NCBI GenBank assembly: GCA_028280565.1
Contig: JANQLQ010000255.1
Coordinates: 1 to 61,350 of the forward strand
DNA length: 61,350 bases
Direction of reading: 5' to 3'
From: Fulvivirga sp.
GTDB taxonomy: Bacteria > Bacteroidota > Bacteroidia > Cytophagales > Cyclobacteriaceae
This document shows positions 19,362-27,426 of this stretch, piece after piece. Numbering within the stretch: position 1 is the first letter of the stretch; the number at the start of each line of letters is the position of its first letter. Made by a program: the position numbers and the translations under genes. Below the pieces are notes generated by a model. It ran no database searches and had not been told where the DNA came from. It saw only the letters and a program-made list of their open reading frames with translations.

Positions 19362-22300
19362 TAGAATTCAAGATTAACGCCTACTGAAAAGGTTCTGAAA
19401 ATGGGGGCAGCACCTCTTTGATAACCGAACGTGAGCGGGTTGTTCTGCCCCTGGTTGATACCTTCAGGGTTATACCCTTCATAATCATCCGACATAATGT
19501 AAAGTAAGTTCTGGGCGCCTACATATACCCTAGCGCTTCTAAAACCTGCCCTCTCCACGATATCCTTAGGCAGTCTATACCCTAGGTTCACATTCCTTAA
19601 GGCCACATAGGAAGCGTCCATGATGTCTTCATCGGTAAAGATCCGCTGTTGTACCCTATCGGCATCTTGGAAATCGCTGGTAAAATCCTGTAGTCCTGAA
19701 AACTCGTTTTGAAGGTATTGAGAATCGATATTCCTTACCTCGGCGCCGTGTGATCCCTGGAACATAAAGGTGAGGTCAAAGCCTTTGTACGTAAAATTGT
19801 TGTTAACACTCCAGATCACATCCGGGTAAGGAGAACCCAAGATAGTACGATCATTACCATCGATCTCCCCGTCGCCATTTAAGTCCTTGACGTAAACGTC
19901 TTGTGATTGTCCGTTGATCGGGTAGAAGGAGTCATTGATGAACTCGGGGTCGATCTCTCGCTCTACTACGTAGCCGTAAAAGGAAGATATTGGCTCACCT
20001 TCCAGCGCTATCCATTCTGCCGGACGTTTAGGGTCCACTACTGAGATCGTCCCACTGGCACCGGCAAAATTGGTCAGCCTATTTTGGTTGTACGTAACGA
20101 TCGCCGAGGTAGACCAAGAAAAATCCTGCGTACTGTAGTTTTGTGTGGATAACTCAAGTTCAACACCTTCGTTCTCTACTTCTCCCCGGTTCACCAATGC
20201 TGTCCTGAAGCCTGTTACCGAAGGAATAGGAAGGTCTAGCAAGAGATCTTCACTTACACGTTTGTAGTAATCGGCTGACACACTGATACGACCCTCTAAG
20301 AAGGACATATCTATCCCGGGATTGAACTCTATCAATCTTTCCCATCTCAATTCCTGGTTAGCAATATTCGATAAGTTATAACCGGTAGCGACGCCTCCGT
20401 CTAGAACCGTTCCTACTGGGCTTACTAACCCGAGGTGCGCATATTCCCCTATACCCGCGTTGCTACCGGAAACACCGTAGCTGGCCCGCAGTTTTAAGTC
20501 AGACAATACCTTGCTGTCGGGCATAAAATCTTCCTCTGTTAGGTTCCAACCCACCGAGGCCGCGGGGAAAAAACCAAACTTTTCGTCCGGGCCAAATTTG
20601 GAACTCCCATCCGTACGGGCGCTGAGTGAAAGCAAGTATTTATCCTTATAGGCATAGTTTACCCTACCGAGATAAGAAACCAGAATTTCTTCGGCTTCTT
20701 CGCTTTGTCCCCCTACGACATTAGCCGCAGGAATAGTCTCGATGTTATCAAAATCAAAACCTGATGCTATCAGCTGGCTAGATTCAAAATCCCAACGTTC
20801 ATAGGCAAATCCTGCCACGGCATTGATTGAGTGCACGCCTAAATCTCGATTGAAGTTTAACGTACTTTCGGTGACGGTATGAAATTCCACGCCTGACGTC
20901 CTGCGGGATTCTGAATCACTGGCCCCTTTCCGGGTGGCTTGTGTACCTGTCCAATCCGTATTTCGTGTAAACCGAAAATCCCCGCCAAAGGTCTGTTTGA
21001 AAAAAATACCATCGGCTATATTGAGCTTGACGTATGTATTCGCAAATACTTTAGTTTGAAACCTCCTCCTGTCTCTTTCCAATACTTTGGCCAAAGCGCT
21101 TTGATTATTTGTAGTGCTGATGTCCACCCCTCCACCGTTAGGGTCCGGCACGCCGTTGACAAGGTCAAAGTCATCAAACATGCGTTCCATGGCATAGTCC
21201 CCGACCTGGACATCGGCCCACCTTCCATTCTCACGGAAACGGTTCACAAATTGGATATTGTTTTCGTCGATGTAAAGGGGAAGCCATGGAGACTGTCTTA
21301 TGGCGTCATGTACACCGATGGGAAAACGTCGCTGTTCGGTGTGTGATGGGTTCAGCATAACACCAAACTCAATCTTATCATTGACTTTGGTATCGAGGTT
21401 TAACCTAAAGTTGATCTTCTCGAAGTTATCGGTAAGGAGTACACCTTCATCATCCAAGTAGCTCAAGGAAGCCCTGAATTTAGTATTTTTCGTACCTCCC
21501 CTGGCGGAAAGAGCATGGCTTTGGATCATCCCTCCGTCCATCATTACCTCTTCCCAATCCGTATTGGTACCTAATTGCTGGATATAGCGCATCCTATCGG
21601 TGAGTTCCCCGTTGTTGTTTGCGCGGACGATATTTGCCCAATCATTAACAGACAGTAATACGTCGTTTGATGGGACAGACTTAGAGCCTACGTATCCATT
21701 GTATGAAAACTGGGTGGGCCCTTCTTCGCCTTGTTTCGTGGTGATCAATATGATACCGTTAGCTCCTCGAGACCCATAGATCGCGGAGGAAGCAGCATCT
21801 TTCAGTACTTCCATAGATTCTACATCGTTCATATCCAGGCTGGAGAGAAAATCTGTGTCTGTACCAACGGCTATTCCGTCGACTACGATCAAAGGATTAG
21901 AATTAAACGAGATGGAACCTTGCCCTCTTACACGTATGGTCGGGGCTTCACCGGCCGCAGGGTTTGTCATTTGGATATTCACCCCTGCCACCTGGCCTAC
22001 CAGTGCATCGTCAACACGCGCTAGGGGGATCTGGTCTAGCTTTTCGTTGGTAACTTTGGATACGGAACCGGTCAAATGGGAACGTTTCTGGGTGCCGTAG
22101 CCGATCACCACGATCTCTTCTAGCTCTGCCACGTCCACTTCCATACTGACATCGAGTTGGGATTTACCGTTAACAGGTACTGTTATAGTCCTAAACCCGA
22201 TGAAAGAAAGTACTAAGGACTGGTCGGCACTGACATTGATGGAATACTCCCCGTTGATATTCGTTACGGTGCCCGTGCCGGTGCCCTCTACCAATATAGC

Positions 22301-22447
22301 TACGCCCGGAAGAGCTTCGCCTACGTCATCCGTTATTTTACCGGTAAGCGGGTAAGTCTCTTGGGCCATGAGCCCTGCTGGGACCAGTCCTGTAAAAAAC
22401 AGGCATAGCGCTACCGTGAAAAATCTTTTTATAAAAATTTTCTCCAT
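19361..22447 (-). CDS. susC: SusC/RagA-family TonB-dependent outer membrane transporter
   Basis: The protein has 1028 residues with a signal peptide. Next comes a carboxypeptidase-regulatory-like domain (about 32-112, TYPLTGKITDDVGEALPGVAI), then the signature EEIVVIGYGTQKRSHLTGSVSKV and the TonB plug (about 115-240, AIYGSRGANGIILITTKQG). The rest is the 22-strand barrel ending in FRTFSVGVNLEF. It imports alginate oligosaccharides with SusD. It is the first structural gene after the regulator and has a 224-nt leader with marked secondary structure, which suggests regulation at RNA or operator level. Confidence 0.94.
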   Translation of the reverse strand: MEKIFIKRFFTVALCLFFTGLVPAGLMAQETYPLTGKITDDVGEALPGVAILVEGTGTGTVTNINGEYSINVSADQSLVLSFIGFRTITVPVNGKSQLDVSMEVDVAELEEIVVIGYGTQKRSHLTGSVSKVTNEKLDQIPLARVDDALVGQVAGVNIQMTNPAAGEAPTIRVRGQGSISFNSNPLIVVDGIAVGTDTDFLSSLDMNDVESMEVLKDAASSAIYGSRGANGIILITTKQGEEGPTQFSYNGYVGSKSVPSNDVLLSVNDWANIVRANNNGELTDRMRYIQQLGTNTDWEEVMMDGGMIQSHALSARGGTKNTKFRASLSYLDDEGVLLTDNFEKINFRLNLDTKVNDKIEFGVMLNPSHTEQRRFPIGVHDAIRQSPWLPLYIDENNIQFVNRFRENGRWADVQVGDYAMERMFDDFDLVNGVPDPNGGGVDISTTNNQSALAKVLERDRRRFQTKVFANTYVKLNIADGIFFKQTFGGDFRFTRNTDWTGTQATRKGASDSESRRTSGVEFHTVTESTLNFNRDLGVHSINAVAGFAYERWDFESSQLIASGFDFDNIETIPAANVVGGQSEEAEEILVSYLGRVNYAYKDKYLLSLSARTDGSSKFGPDEKFGFFPAASVGWNLTEEDFMPDSKVLSDLKLRASYGVSGSNAGIGEYAHLGLVSPVGTVLDGGVATGYNLSNIANQELRWERLIEFNPGIDMSFLEGRISVSADYYKRVSEDLLLDLPIPSVTGFRTALVNRGEVENEGVELELSTQNYSTQDFSWSTSAIVTYNQNRLTNFAGASGTISVVDPKRPAEWIALEGEPISSFYGYVVEREIDPEFINDSFYPINGQSQDVYVKDLNGDGEIDGNDRTILGSPYPDVIWSVNNNFTYKGFDLTFMFQGSHGAEVRNIDSQYLQNEFSGLQDFTSDFQDADRVQQRIFTDEDIMDASYVALRNVNLGYRLPKDIVERAGFRSARVYVGAQNLLYIMSDDYEGYNPEGINQGQNNPLTFGYQRGAAPIFRTFSVGVNLEF

Positions 22448-22487
22448 TATTTTGACAATTTTTAGATAGGTGGTTTGGATACAGCAA

Positions 22488-22608
22488 GGCAGGAGAGGGC
22501 TGCAACCACTAGGTTGATATTCTGTGACGTATCAACTATCTTTGTTAATAATTGGTGTTGCAGGGACGGGAAATATTTGCCGATACCACCGTCCTTGACA
22601 ATCCTGCC
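22488..22608 (-). promoter_or_regulatory. structured susC leader, candidate three-way junction
   Basis: Four inverted repeats fit together as one fold. The outer stem P1 is GGCAGGA (22488-22494) with TCCTGCC (22602-22608). P2 is CTGCAAC (22500-22506) with GTTGCAG (22557-22563) and encloses GTTGATA/TATCAAC (22513-22519, 22530-22536). P3 is GGACGG (22564-22569) with CCGTCC (22589-22594), directly adjacent to P2. All pairs are perfect. In the minus-strand transcript this is a three-way junction beginning 41 nt before the susC start codon. It could be a cis-regulatory RNA; the inner 24-bp dyad could instead be a protein operator. Confidence 0.45.
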
Positions 22609-22610
22609 TG

Positions 22611-22637
22611 AATGGATTAGCTCCCAGTTAATCCATT
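22611..22637. terminator. 9-bp dyad between gntR and susC
   Basis: AATGGATTA and TAATCCATT form a perfect 9-bp stem with a 9-nt loop. On the plus strand it is followed by TTTTTATTTT. On the minus strand, where gntR ends 35 nt before, there is no T-run after the stem. It may act as a weak gntR terminator or as an operator at the susC promoter. Confidence 0.35.
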
Positions 22638-22671
22638 TTTTATTTTCTTGGTCTTTCTCTCATAGGCATCC

Positions 22672-23391
22672 TTAAGTAGAGTTGGTATTACCGTAAAAAT
22701 TGAGGATGTCATTTAAATGGGCCCGCATGGACAACTCGGCATTTACGGCATCTTTTTTAATAATGTAATCGAGTATGGTATGGTGCTCTTCCAAAGCAAG
22801 CTTAGGTCGATCGCCGGCACACACGTCATTTTCCTTAAAAAAGGTAAGGATATCCGGGGTAACGATCATCATAAGCGATTTTAACACGGAGTTTTTACTT
22901 GCTTTAGCGATCTCCAAGTGAAACAGGAGGTCCTCTTCCACCGCAGAGTTCCCTTTTTTCACAGCCACCTCGTAAGCGCTTAGAGCCTTGGAGATAGAGA
23001 CGATATCATCATCTGTTCGCTTTAATGCCGCCATCTTAGCGGTATTACTTTCCAACAACACCCTAGTCTCTACCAGTGAGTGGAAATCATGTCTTTCTAA
23101 CATTAATACATCGGTGATCAATCCCTCAAGGGCTACAATACCAAACCCTGCTACCACCGTTCCACTTTGGGGGAGTGTTTTTAAAATTCCGTAAAACTCC
23201 AGCTTTTTGATAGCATCCCTGACATAAGTACGTCCTACGCCGAACTTCTCGCTCAGCATACGCTCGGAGGGGAGCTTGTCCCCTGGTTTCAGCTGCCCGG
23301 AAGAAATAAGCTCCCGGATCTGCTGAATGATCTTGTCGACCGGTTTTTCGATCACAATCTCACTGAAACTTTTTAATAGCTCTTTCGACAT
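22672..23391 (-). CDS. GntR-family regulator, FadR subfamily (FCD domain), probable alginate-locus regulator
   Basis: The protein has 239 residues. Residues 15-80 are a winged helix-turn-helix (PGDKLPSERMLSEKFGVGRT, YVRDAIKKLEFYGILKT). The rest is an all-helical FCD ligand domain with metal-site positions in FHLEIAKAS, LEEHHTILDY and SMRAHL. FCD regulators of uronate pathways typically bind an acidic sugar intermediate and release DNA. It is the first gene of the locus and on the same strand as susC. Its promoter carries two TGGTCAACCA-type boxes just 8 bp upstream of the start, so autoregulation is likely. The ligand (KDG, DEH or KDPG) is unknown. Confidence 0.88.
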   Translation of the reverse strand: MSKELLKSFSEIVIEKPVDKIIQQIRELISSGQLKPGDKLPSERMLSEKFGVGRTYVRDAIKKLEFYGILKTLPQSGTVVAGFGIVALEGLITDVLMLERHDFHSLVETRVLLESNTAKMAALKRTDDDIVSISKALSAYEVAVKKGNSAVEEDLLFHLEIAKASKNSVLKSLMMIVTPDILTFFKENDVCAGDRPKLALEEHHTILDYIIKKDAVNAELSMRAHLNDILNFYGNTNST

Positions 23392-23398
23392 AATTAAC

Positions 23399-23423
23399 TA
23401 GTCAACCATCAACTGGTCAACCA
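23399..23423. promoter_or_regulatory. twin GntR/FadR-type operator boxes
   Basis: TAGTCAACCA (23399-23408) and TGGTCAACCA (23414-23423) lie 15 bp apart, immediately upstream of the gntR start. The second is a TGGT-N2-ACCA dyad of the type known for FadR/UxuR-family operators. The position would block the gene's own promoter, which suggests autorepression. Confidence 0.5.
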
Positions 23424-23470
23424 ATTTAGAAACGTTTTTTAGAATATACAATTTCTGGCCGACAATTTTT

Positions 23471-23743
23471 CGCAAACGATTGCGTTTCCATCGTGCCTTA
23501 GAAAATACAAATATTTTGAAAGCAATGAATTACATAATTATAAATAGTCATTCGGGGAAAAAATATAGATTTAATCATATTATAATATAAATTTACTGCA
23601 CCATATGATTTTCGTCAGTTTTGTTTAAAGATCACAGGATACACAGCTTTTTACTCGATTATGAAACATTTGGCCAGGCATTATAACTCCTGGACGAGTT
23701 GAGGAAAAATGCCTGTGGAACTTATAGTAACAAACGTTTGCGA
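23471..23743. promoter_or_regulatory. two LacI-operator-like dyads in the gntR/liaF-like spacer
   Basis: CGCAAACGATTGCG (23471-23484) and ACAAACGTTTGCGA (23730-23743) both resemble the LacI-family consensus CGCAAACGTTTGCG; the second holds the perfect core CAAACGTTTG. No LacI-type regulator is encoded in the window. The 553-bp spacer holds no gene. It also has a 9-bp inverted repeat AGCATCTTA/TAAGATGCT at 23776-23823. Confidence 0.3.
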
Positions 23744-23944
23744 AAGTCTTTACGGCACTTCAACAGTTGAAATATAGCATCTTATCCTTAGCCAAGCAAT
23801 GGATGACAATCGTTTAAGATGCTTATCCTACGATGCACACCCCAAAAAACTCGGTATTAACCGATACACACCCGGCACTGACCGATGCCTCTTAACTCTT
23901 GCCTATAGATAACAGTAAAATTAAGTAACAAAACACAAAAGATC

Positions 23945-24655
23945 ATGGACGAAAAACATACTAGCGACAAAAGATTCTGGTTAGGACTTTTATTTGTCAT
24001 TCTTGGTTCGGTTTGGTTACTGGATAACCTTGACATCATTCCTTGGTACTATTCCAGGTACCTGGTGAATTGGCGAACGTTTCTCATCTTACTAGGGGTA
24101 TATTTTATTGTTGGGCGTAAAAAGCCGGAACCAGGCATCATCCTGATCGCCATTGGAGGTGTATTCCTATTGGAAGACTTGTACTATATTAACTTCAGGG
24201 ACATTTGGCATGTCTTCTGGCCGGCTATTGTTATTGTCATTGGCTTATCACTCATCTTAAGAAGAAGCCGTGGCAGCCGGTATGGGCTGGACGAAAAAAA
24301 AAATGACCTCGACTACATCGACGATTTCGCGGTCTTCGGCGGCAGGGAGAGAACCATAGACTCACAAAACTTTAAGGGCGGCAAGATCACCGCTTTATTT
24401 GGAGGATCGCAGATCAACTTGGCCAATGCTTACCTGGCCGAAGGCAGGAACGAGATCGACGTATTTGTTATGTTCGGGGGTACTGAAATAAGGGTGCCAG
24501 CCGATTGGTCCGTACAGGTAGAAGTATTTTCCCTGCTGGGAGGGTTCAGTGATAAACGCAGGTCTACAGTACAGGTGGTGCCGGACCCTGGTAAGATATT
24601 GGTGATCAAAGGATTTGTTATGTTTGGGGGCGGGGAAGTAAAGCTGGCTAAATAG
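23945..24655 (+). CDS. LiaF-like membrane protein (DUF5668 plus LiaF C-terminal domain)
   Basis: The protein has 236 residues. The N-terminal half has about four membrane segments (FWLGLLFVILGSVWLLDNL, FLILLGVYFIV, IILIAIGGVFLLEDL, VFWPAIVIVIGLSLIL), matching the LiaF transmembrane domain. The soluble C-terminal half is a beta-helix-like repeat region with recurring FGG motifs (AVFGG, ALFGGSQI, VMFGGTEI, FVMFGGGEVKL), as in cell-wall-active antibiotic response proteins. It lies upstream of a LytS-type kinase on the same strand with a 113-nt gap. That suits an envelope-stress module, though the signal is unknown. Confidence 0.85.
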   Translation: MDEKHTSDKRFWLGLLFVILGSVWLLDNLDIIPWYYSRYLVNWRTFLILLGVYFIVGRKKPEPGIILIAIGGVFLLEDLYYINFRDIWHVFWPAIVIVIGLSLILRRSRGSRYGLDEKKNDLDYIDDFAVFGGRERTIDSQNFKGGKITALFGGSQINLANAYLAEGRNEIDVFVMFGGTEIRVPADWSVQVEVFSLLGGFSDKRRSTVQVVPDPGKILVIKGFVMFGGGEVKLAK

Positions 24656-24768
24656 AGGGCTGACCGTAGAATGTGTTTCTTGTCCCTTTGATCGGGCAAT
24701 AGTTTTTCTCACCATCCAGGTGCTGTTGAGAAACCGGTTTTCCTTTCATACATTATATCAAAAGCAAA

Positions 24769-25842
24769 GTGAAACATCCTTTTTCAGGTAAGTCTTTAGT
24801 CATTTACTTTATGGCTTGGGCAGCCTTGATCGCTGCTTATACCTTCTTACTGTACTTCCTTTTTGAGTACAGCCTGGTGGTTGCAGTATCGGATAGTGTA
24901 GTGCATAACTTACCGCTGGTGGGTCTGGGGCTGGGTTTTTGGTACGTGGTAAACTACTTGTCCCCAAAAGACAATGGCGGGCTCACCTCGTTGGTGGTTA
25001 ACTTATGTGCTGCCGTACTCATTGCCGTGGCTTTAACGAGTTACGCAAGTTACAGCCTGCTAAATTCGCTTTTCCCGGGAAATGGCGCATACATGGTTTT
25101 CCTGGTAGAAACACTCCCTTGGCGTATATTCATTGGGGCGCTGGTCATGGCAGTGATCGTTATGATCTATTACTTGCTGAAATACAACCAAAATCTCAAG
25201 CAAAAGGAGGAAGAAGAAATCCAGCTTCAAACCTTGCTCAAACAATCTGAGCTGGACATGCTTAAGTTCCAGATCAACCCCCATTTTATATTCAATAGCC
25301 TGAATTCGATCAGCGCCCTTACCCTTACCGAGCCAGGCAAAGCGCGTGAAATGGTGATCAAACTATCTGAATTTCTCCGGTCGTCTTTAGGCAAGGATAA
25401 TACGGAGCTTCGAACGATAAAAGAAGAACTGGAGCGCATGGAGCTGTATATGGACATCGAAAAAGTGCGTTTCGGAGATCGTTTAAAAGTAGCCAGTCAC
25501 TTGGATGTAAAATGTAACGAAATGCAAGTGCCTAACATGATCTTGCAGCCGCTTTACGAAAATGCGATCAAATATGGGGTTTATGAACAACTGGATGAAG
25601 TAGCTGTAGAAACTTATTGTCACTGCGAATCCGGTAATTTACACGTACGCATTACCAACAGCTACGACTGCCAGGCCATTCCGCAAAAAGGAAAAGGAAT
25701 CGGGTTAAAAAATGTGAGGAATCGCTTGGACCTTATCTATGGTATCCCGGATTTGGTCACGATTGAAAAAGACCAGGAGAAATTTTCTGTGCACCTGGTC
25801 ATACCCCAGCAAAACGCCGGGGCAATAGGTAAGCGGGAATAA
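24769..25842 (+). CDS. LytS/YehU-type sensor histidine kinase
   Basis: The protein has 357 residues starting at GTG (MKHPFSGKS). There are four N-terminal membrane helices, then a coiled coil (about 140-165, NQNLKQKEEEEIQLQTLLKQ) and the His_kinase domain with QINPHFIFNSLNSISAL containing the phospho-acceptor His. The ATP-binding part has LQPLYENAIKYG and GKGIGLKNVRNRL. It should phosphorylate the LytTR regulator encoded 499 nt downstream. The wide kinase-regulator gap is unusual for this pair type; the second pair in this window overlaps by 4 nt. Confidence 0.9.
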   Translation: MKHPFSGKSLVIYFMAWAALIAAYTFLLYFLFEYSLVVAVSDSVVHNLPLVGLGLGFWYVVNYLSPKDNGGLTSLVVNLCAAVLIAVALTSYASYSLLNSLFPGNGAYMVFLVETLPWRIFIGALVMAVIVMIYYLLKYNQNLKQKEEEEIQLQTLLKQSELDMLKFQINPHFIFNSLNSISALTLTEPGKAREMVIKLSEFLRSSLGKDNTELRTIKEELERMELYMDIEKVRFGDRLKVASHLDVKCNEMQVPNMILQPLYENAIKYGVYEQLDEVAVETYCHCESGNLHVRITNSYDCQAIPQKGKGIGLKNVRNRLDLIYGIPDLVTIEKDQEKFSVHLVIPQQNAGAIGKRE

Positions 25843-26341
25843 CAGGGGAAAATCCAAAACACAGCATGTCTAAATGTAAACCTTATTTTCTTGGAATCCC
25901 CCTGTATTCGCCTCTCAACCTAGTTTCTTTATGTTAGTCATAACTGACCTGTTGCCAGCTACCCTGGGTTATGGTCCTGTAAAAAATGGAACTCCCAGTT
26001 GTTTCTATGCCATGGCTTTGTTCCATCGTAAAATCCCCTGTAATACGTTTGCTTTTGTTATGACTTACAGGAGTATAGAACCTAATCTCTCTTGTAGCCG
26101 AAGCACAACGCGTAGTGCCTGCGTTTGGCCTTACCTCCATAACAGTTGCGCTCCATCTTTTACCATCATATGTTCTATTCACTTTTTTCTTATTGAAGTC
26201 CTAAATAAAAGAGGCTTTAAGGCCATTGTCAATGACCAAGTTTGGTCATTTTGTGCTTCGGTGGTCGCAAATGATCATACAAGGGTCAACTAAGGGCCTT
26301 TGCAACATGGAGTATTGAAGTTTTTTTTAAATTGACGCGTA
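25843..26341. other. 500-bp spacer splitting kinase and regulator, with a 20-bp dyad
   Basis: No convincing gene. A frame on the minus strand (25934-26182, 82 codons) reads like protein in part but has no recognised family and no clear start signal. A dyad AATGACCAA-GT-TTGGTCATT lies at 26231-26250, about 90 bp before the regulator start, where an operator could sit. ACAGGGG and CCCCTGT near 25850 and 25908 could pair at the end of the kinase transcript. Confidence 0.4.
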
Positions 26342-27085
26342 ATGATAAAAACCGTGATCATAGAAGATGAGAAGCTGGCGCGTGACGTGATCAAAGCTTA
26401 TTTAAAAACCCATGAAGATGTGGAAGTGGTAGGAGAATGTGCCAACGGCTTTGAAGGAGTAAAGCTTATCCACGAAAAAGACCCGGACTTGGTGTTTTTG
26501 GATATCCAAATGCCAAAACTCACCGGTTTTGAAATGTTGGAGTTATTAGAAAAGCAGCCGGTGATCATTTTTAGCACCGCCTATGATGAATTTGCCATTA
26601 AGGCCTTTGAAAAAAATACGGCAGACTACCTCCTAAAACCTTACCGTCAAGATAGGTTTGATGAAGCCGTGGACAAAGCACGTCAAAGATTAACCTCTAG
26701 CACTGGCAGTACCGTTGTACAGCGTTTAATTGATGAGCACCATGCTTCCGTCGAAGTCCTCGATCGTATCGTGATCCGGTCGGGTAATAAGATCATCATC
26801 CTCGGGCTAGAAAGCATTGAGTACTTCGAAGCACAGGATGATTATGTGGCTATCTTCAGTGAAGGGAATAAATACCTGAAGCAGCTTCGCATGAAATATT
26901 TAGAAACGGCCCTGCCGGGGGACCTGTTTGTCCGGGTACACCGATCTTACATCGTGGCTGTAGATCAAATTGACAAGATCGAAGCTTATACCAAAGACAG
27001 CTACCTGGCCATCTTAAAAAACGGAGAGAAGATCCCCGTCAGCCGCTCGGGGTACCAAACCCTGAAAGAGCGCCTGCATTTTTAA
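26342..27085 (+). CDS. LytTR-family response regulator
   Basis: The protein has 247 residues. The receiver domain (1-118) has the acidic pair in IIEDEKLA, the phospho-acceptor Asp in DLVFLDIQMPKLTG and the Lys in YLLKPY. The C-terminal LytTR DNA-binding domain (about 140-245) contains FVRVHRSYIVAVDQIDKIE and IPVSRSGYQTLK. It is the likely partner of the upstream LytS-type kinase. The 20-bp dyad in its upstream region may be its own target, which would mean autoregulation; that is inference. Confidence 0.9.
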   Translation: MIKTVIIEDEKLARDVIKAYLKTHEDVEVVGECANGFEGVKLIHEKDPDLVFLDIQMPKLTGFEMLELLEKQPVIIFSTAYDEFAIKAFEKNTADYLLKPYRQDRFDEAVDKARQRLTSSTGSTVVQRLIDEHHASVEVLDRIVIRSGNKIIILGLESIEYFEAQDDYVAIFSEGNKYLKQLRMKYLETALPGDLFVRVHRSYIVAVDQIDKIEAYTKDSYLAILKNGEKIPVSRSGYQTLKERLHF

Positions 27086-27227
27086 ACCTAAGTGCCCCGG
27101 TAAAAGTAAGTTTACGAAATGGATGGCTTTGCACAGGTGGCTTATGGATAACGAGCTCTAGTGTGGTAGGCAAACCTGGACTCGGGATAAGAATGCCCAA
27201 TAGACCAGGACAATATATTTTGCCCGT

Positions 27228-27285
27228 CATCACGAATAAGCACATTTTCGCAAAAATGCTTGTTCACAATGACGATAGATAACGA
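27228..27285. repeat. small dispersed repeat, family C copy 1
   Basis: The block shares the core ATTTTCGCAAAAATGCTT with 61252-61269. In both places the core is preceded by a CGTCAT-ACGA-type stretch and followed by an ATGAC, so the unit is bounded by an imperfect CGTCAT/ATGACG inverted repeat. It lies in the 341-bp gap between the LytTR regulator and the S8 peptidase, which holds nothing else recognisable. Confidence 0.45.
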
Positions 27286-27426
27286 TCTTTCTATGCTTTC
27301 TTTTCCCGGGCTAAGGTTAGGCCAGGTTCTCTAACGGTACACTTTTTTTCTTCATAAAACTTTCGCATCTTGATTAGAGACTCATTACCTGGGTCATAAA
27401 AATTCTTACAACCTAAACCTTAATCA

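Noticed and set aside
25934-26182. 82-codon minus-strand frame between kinase and regulator
   Set aside because: Reads moderately like protein but no family, no promoter and no signal were seen; kept only as a remark in the spacer entry.
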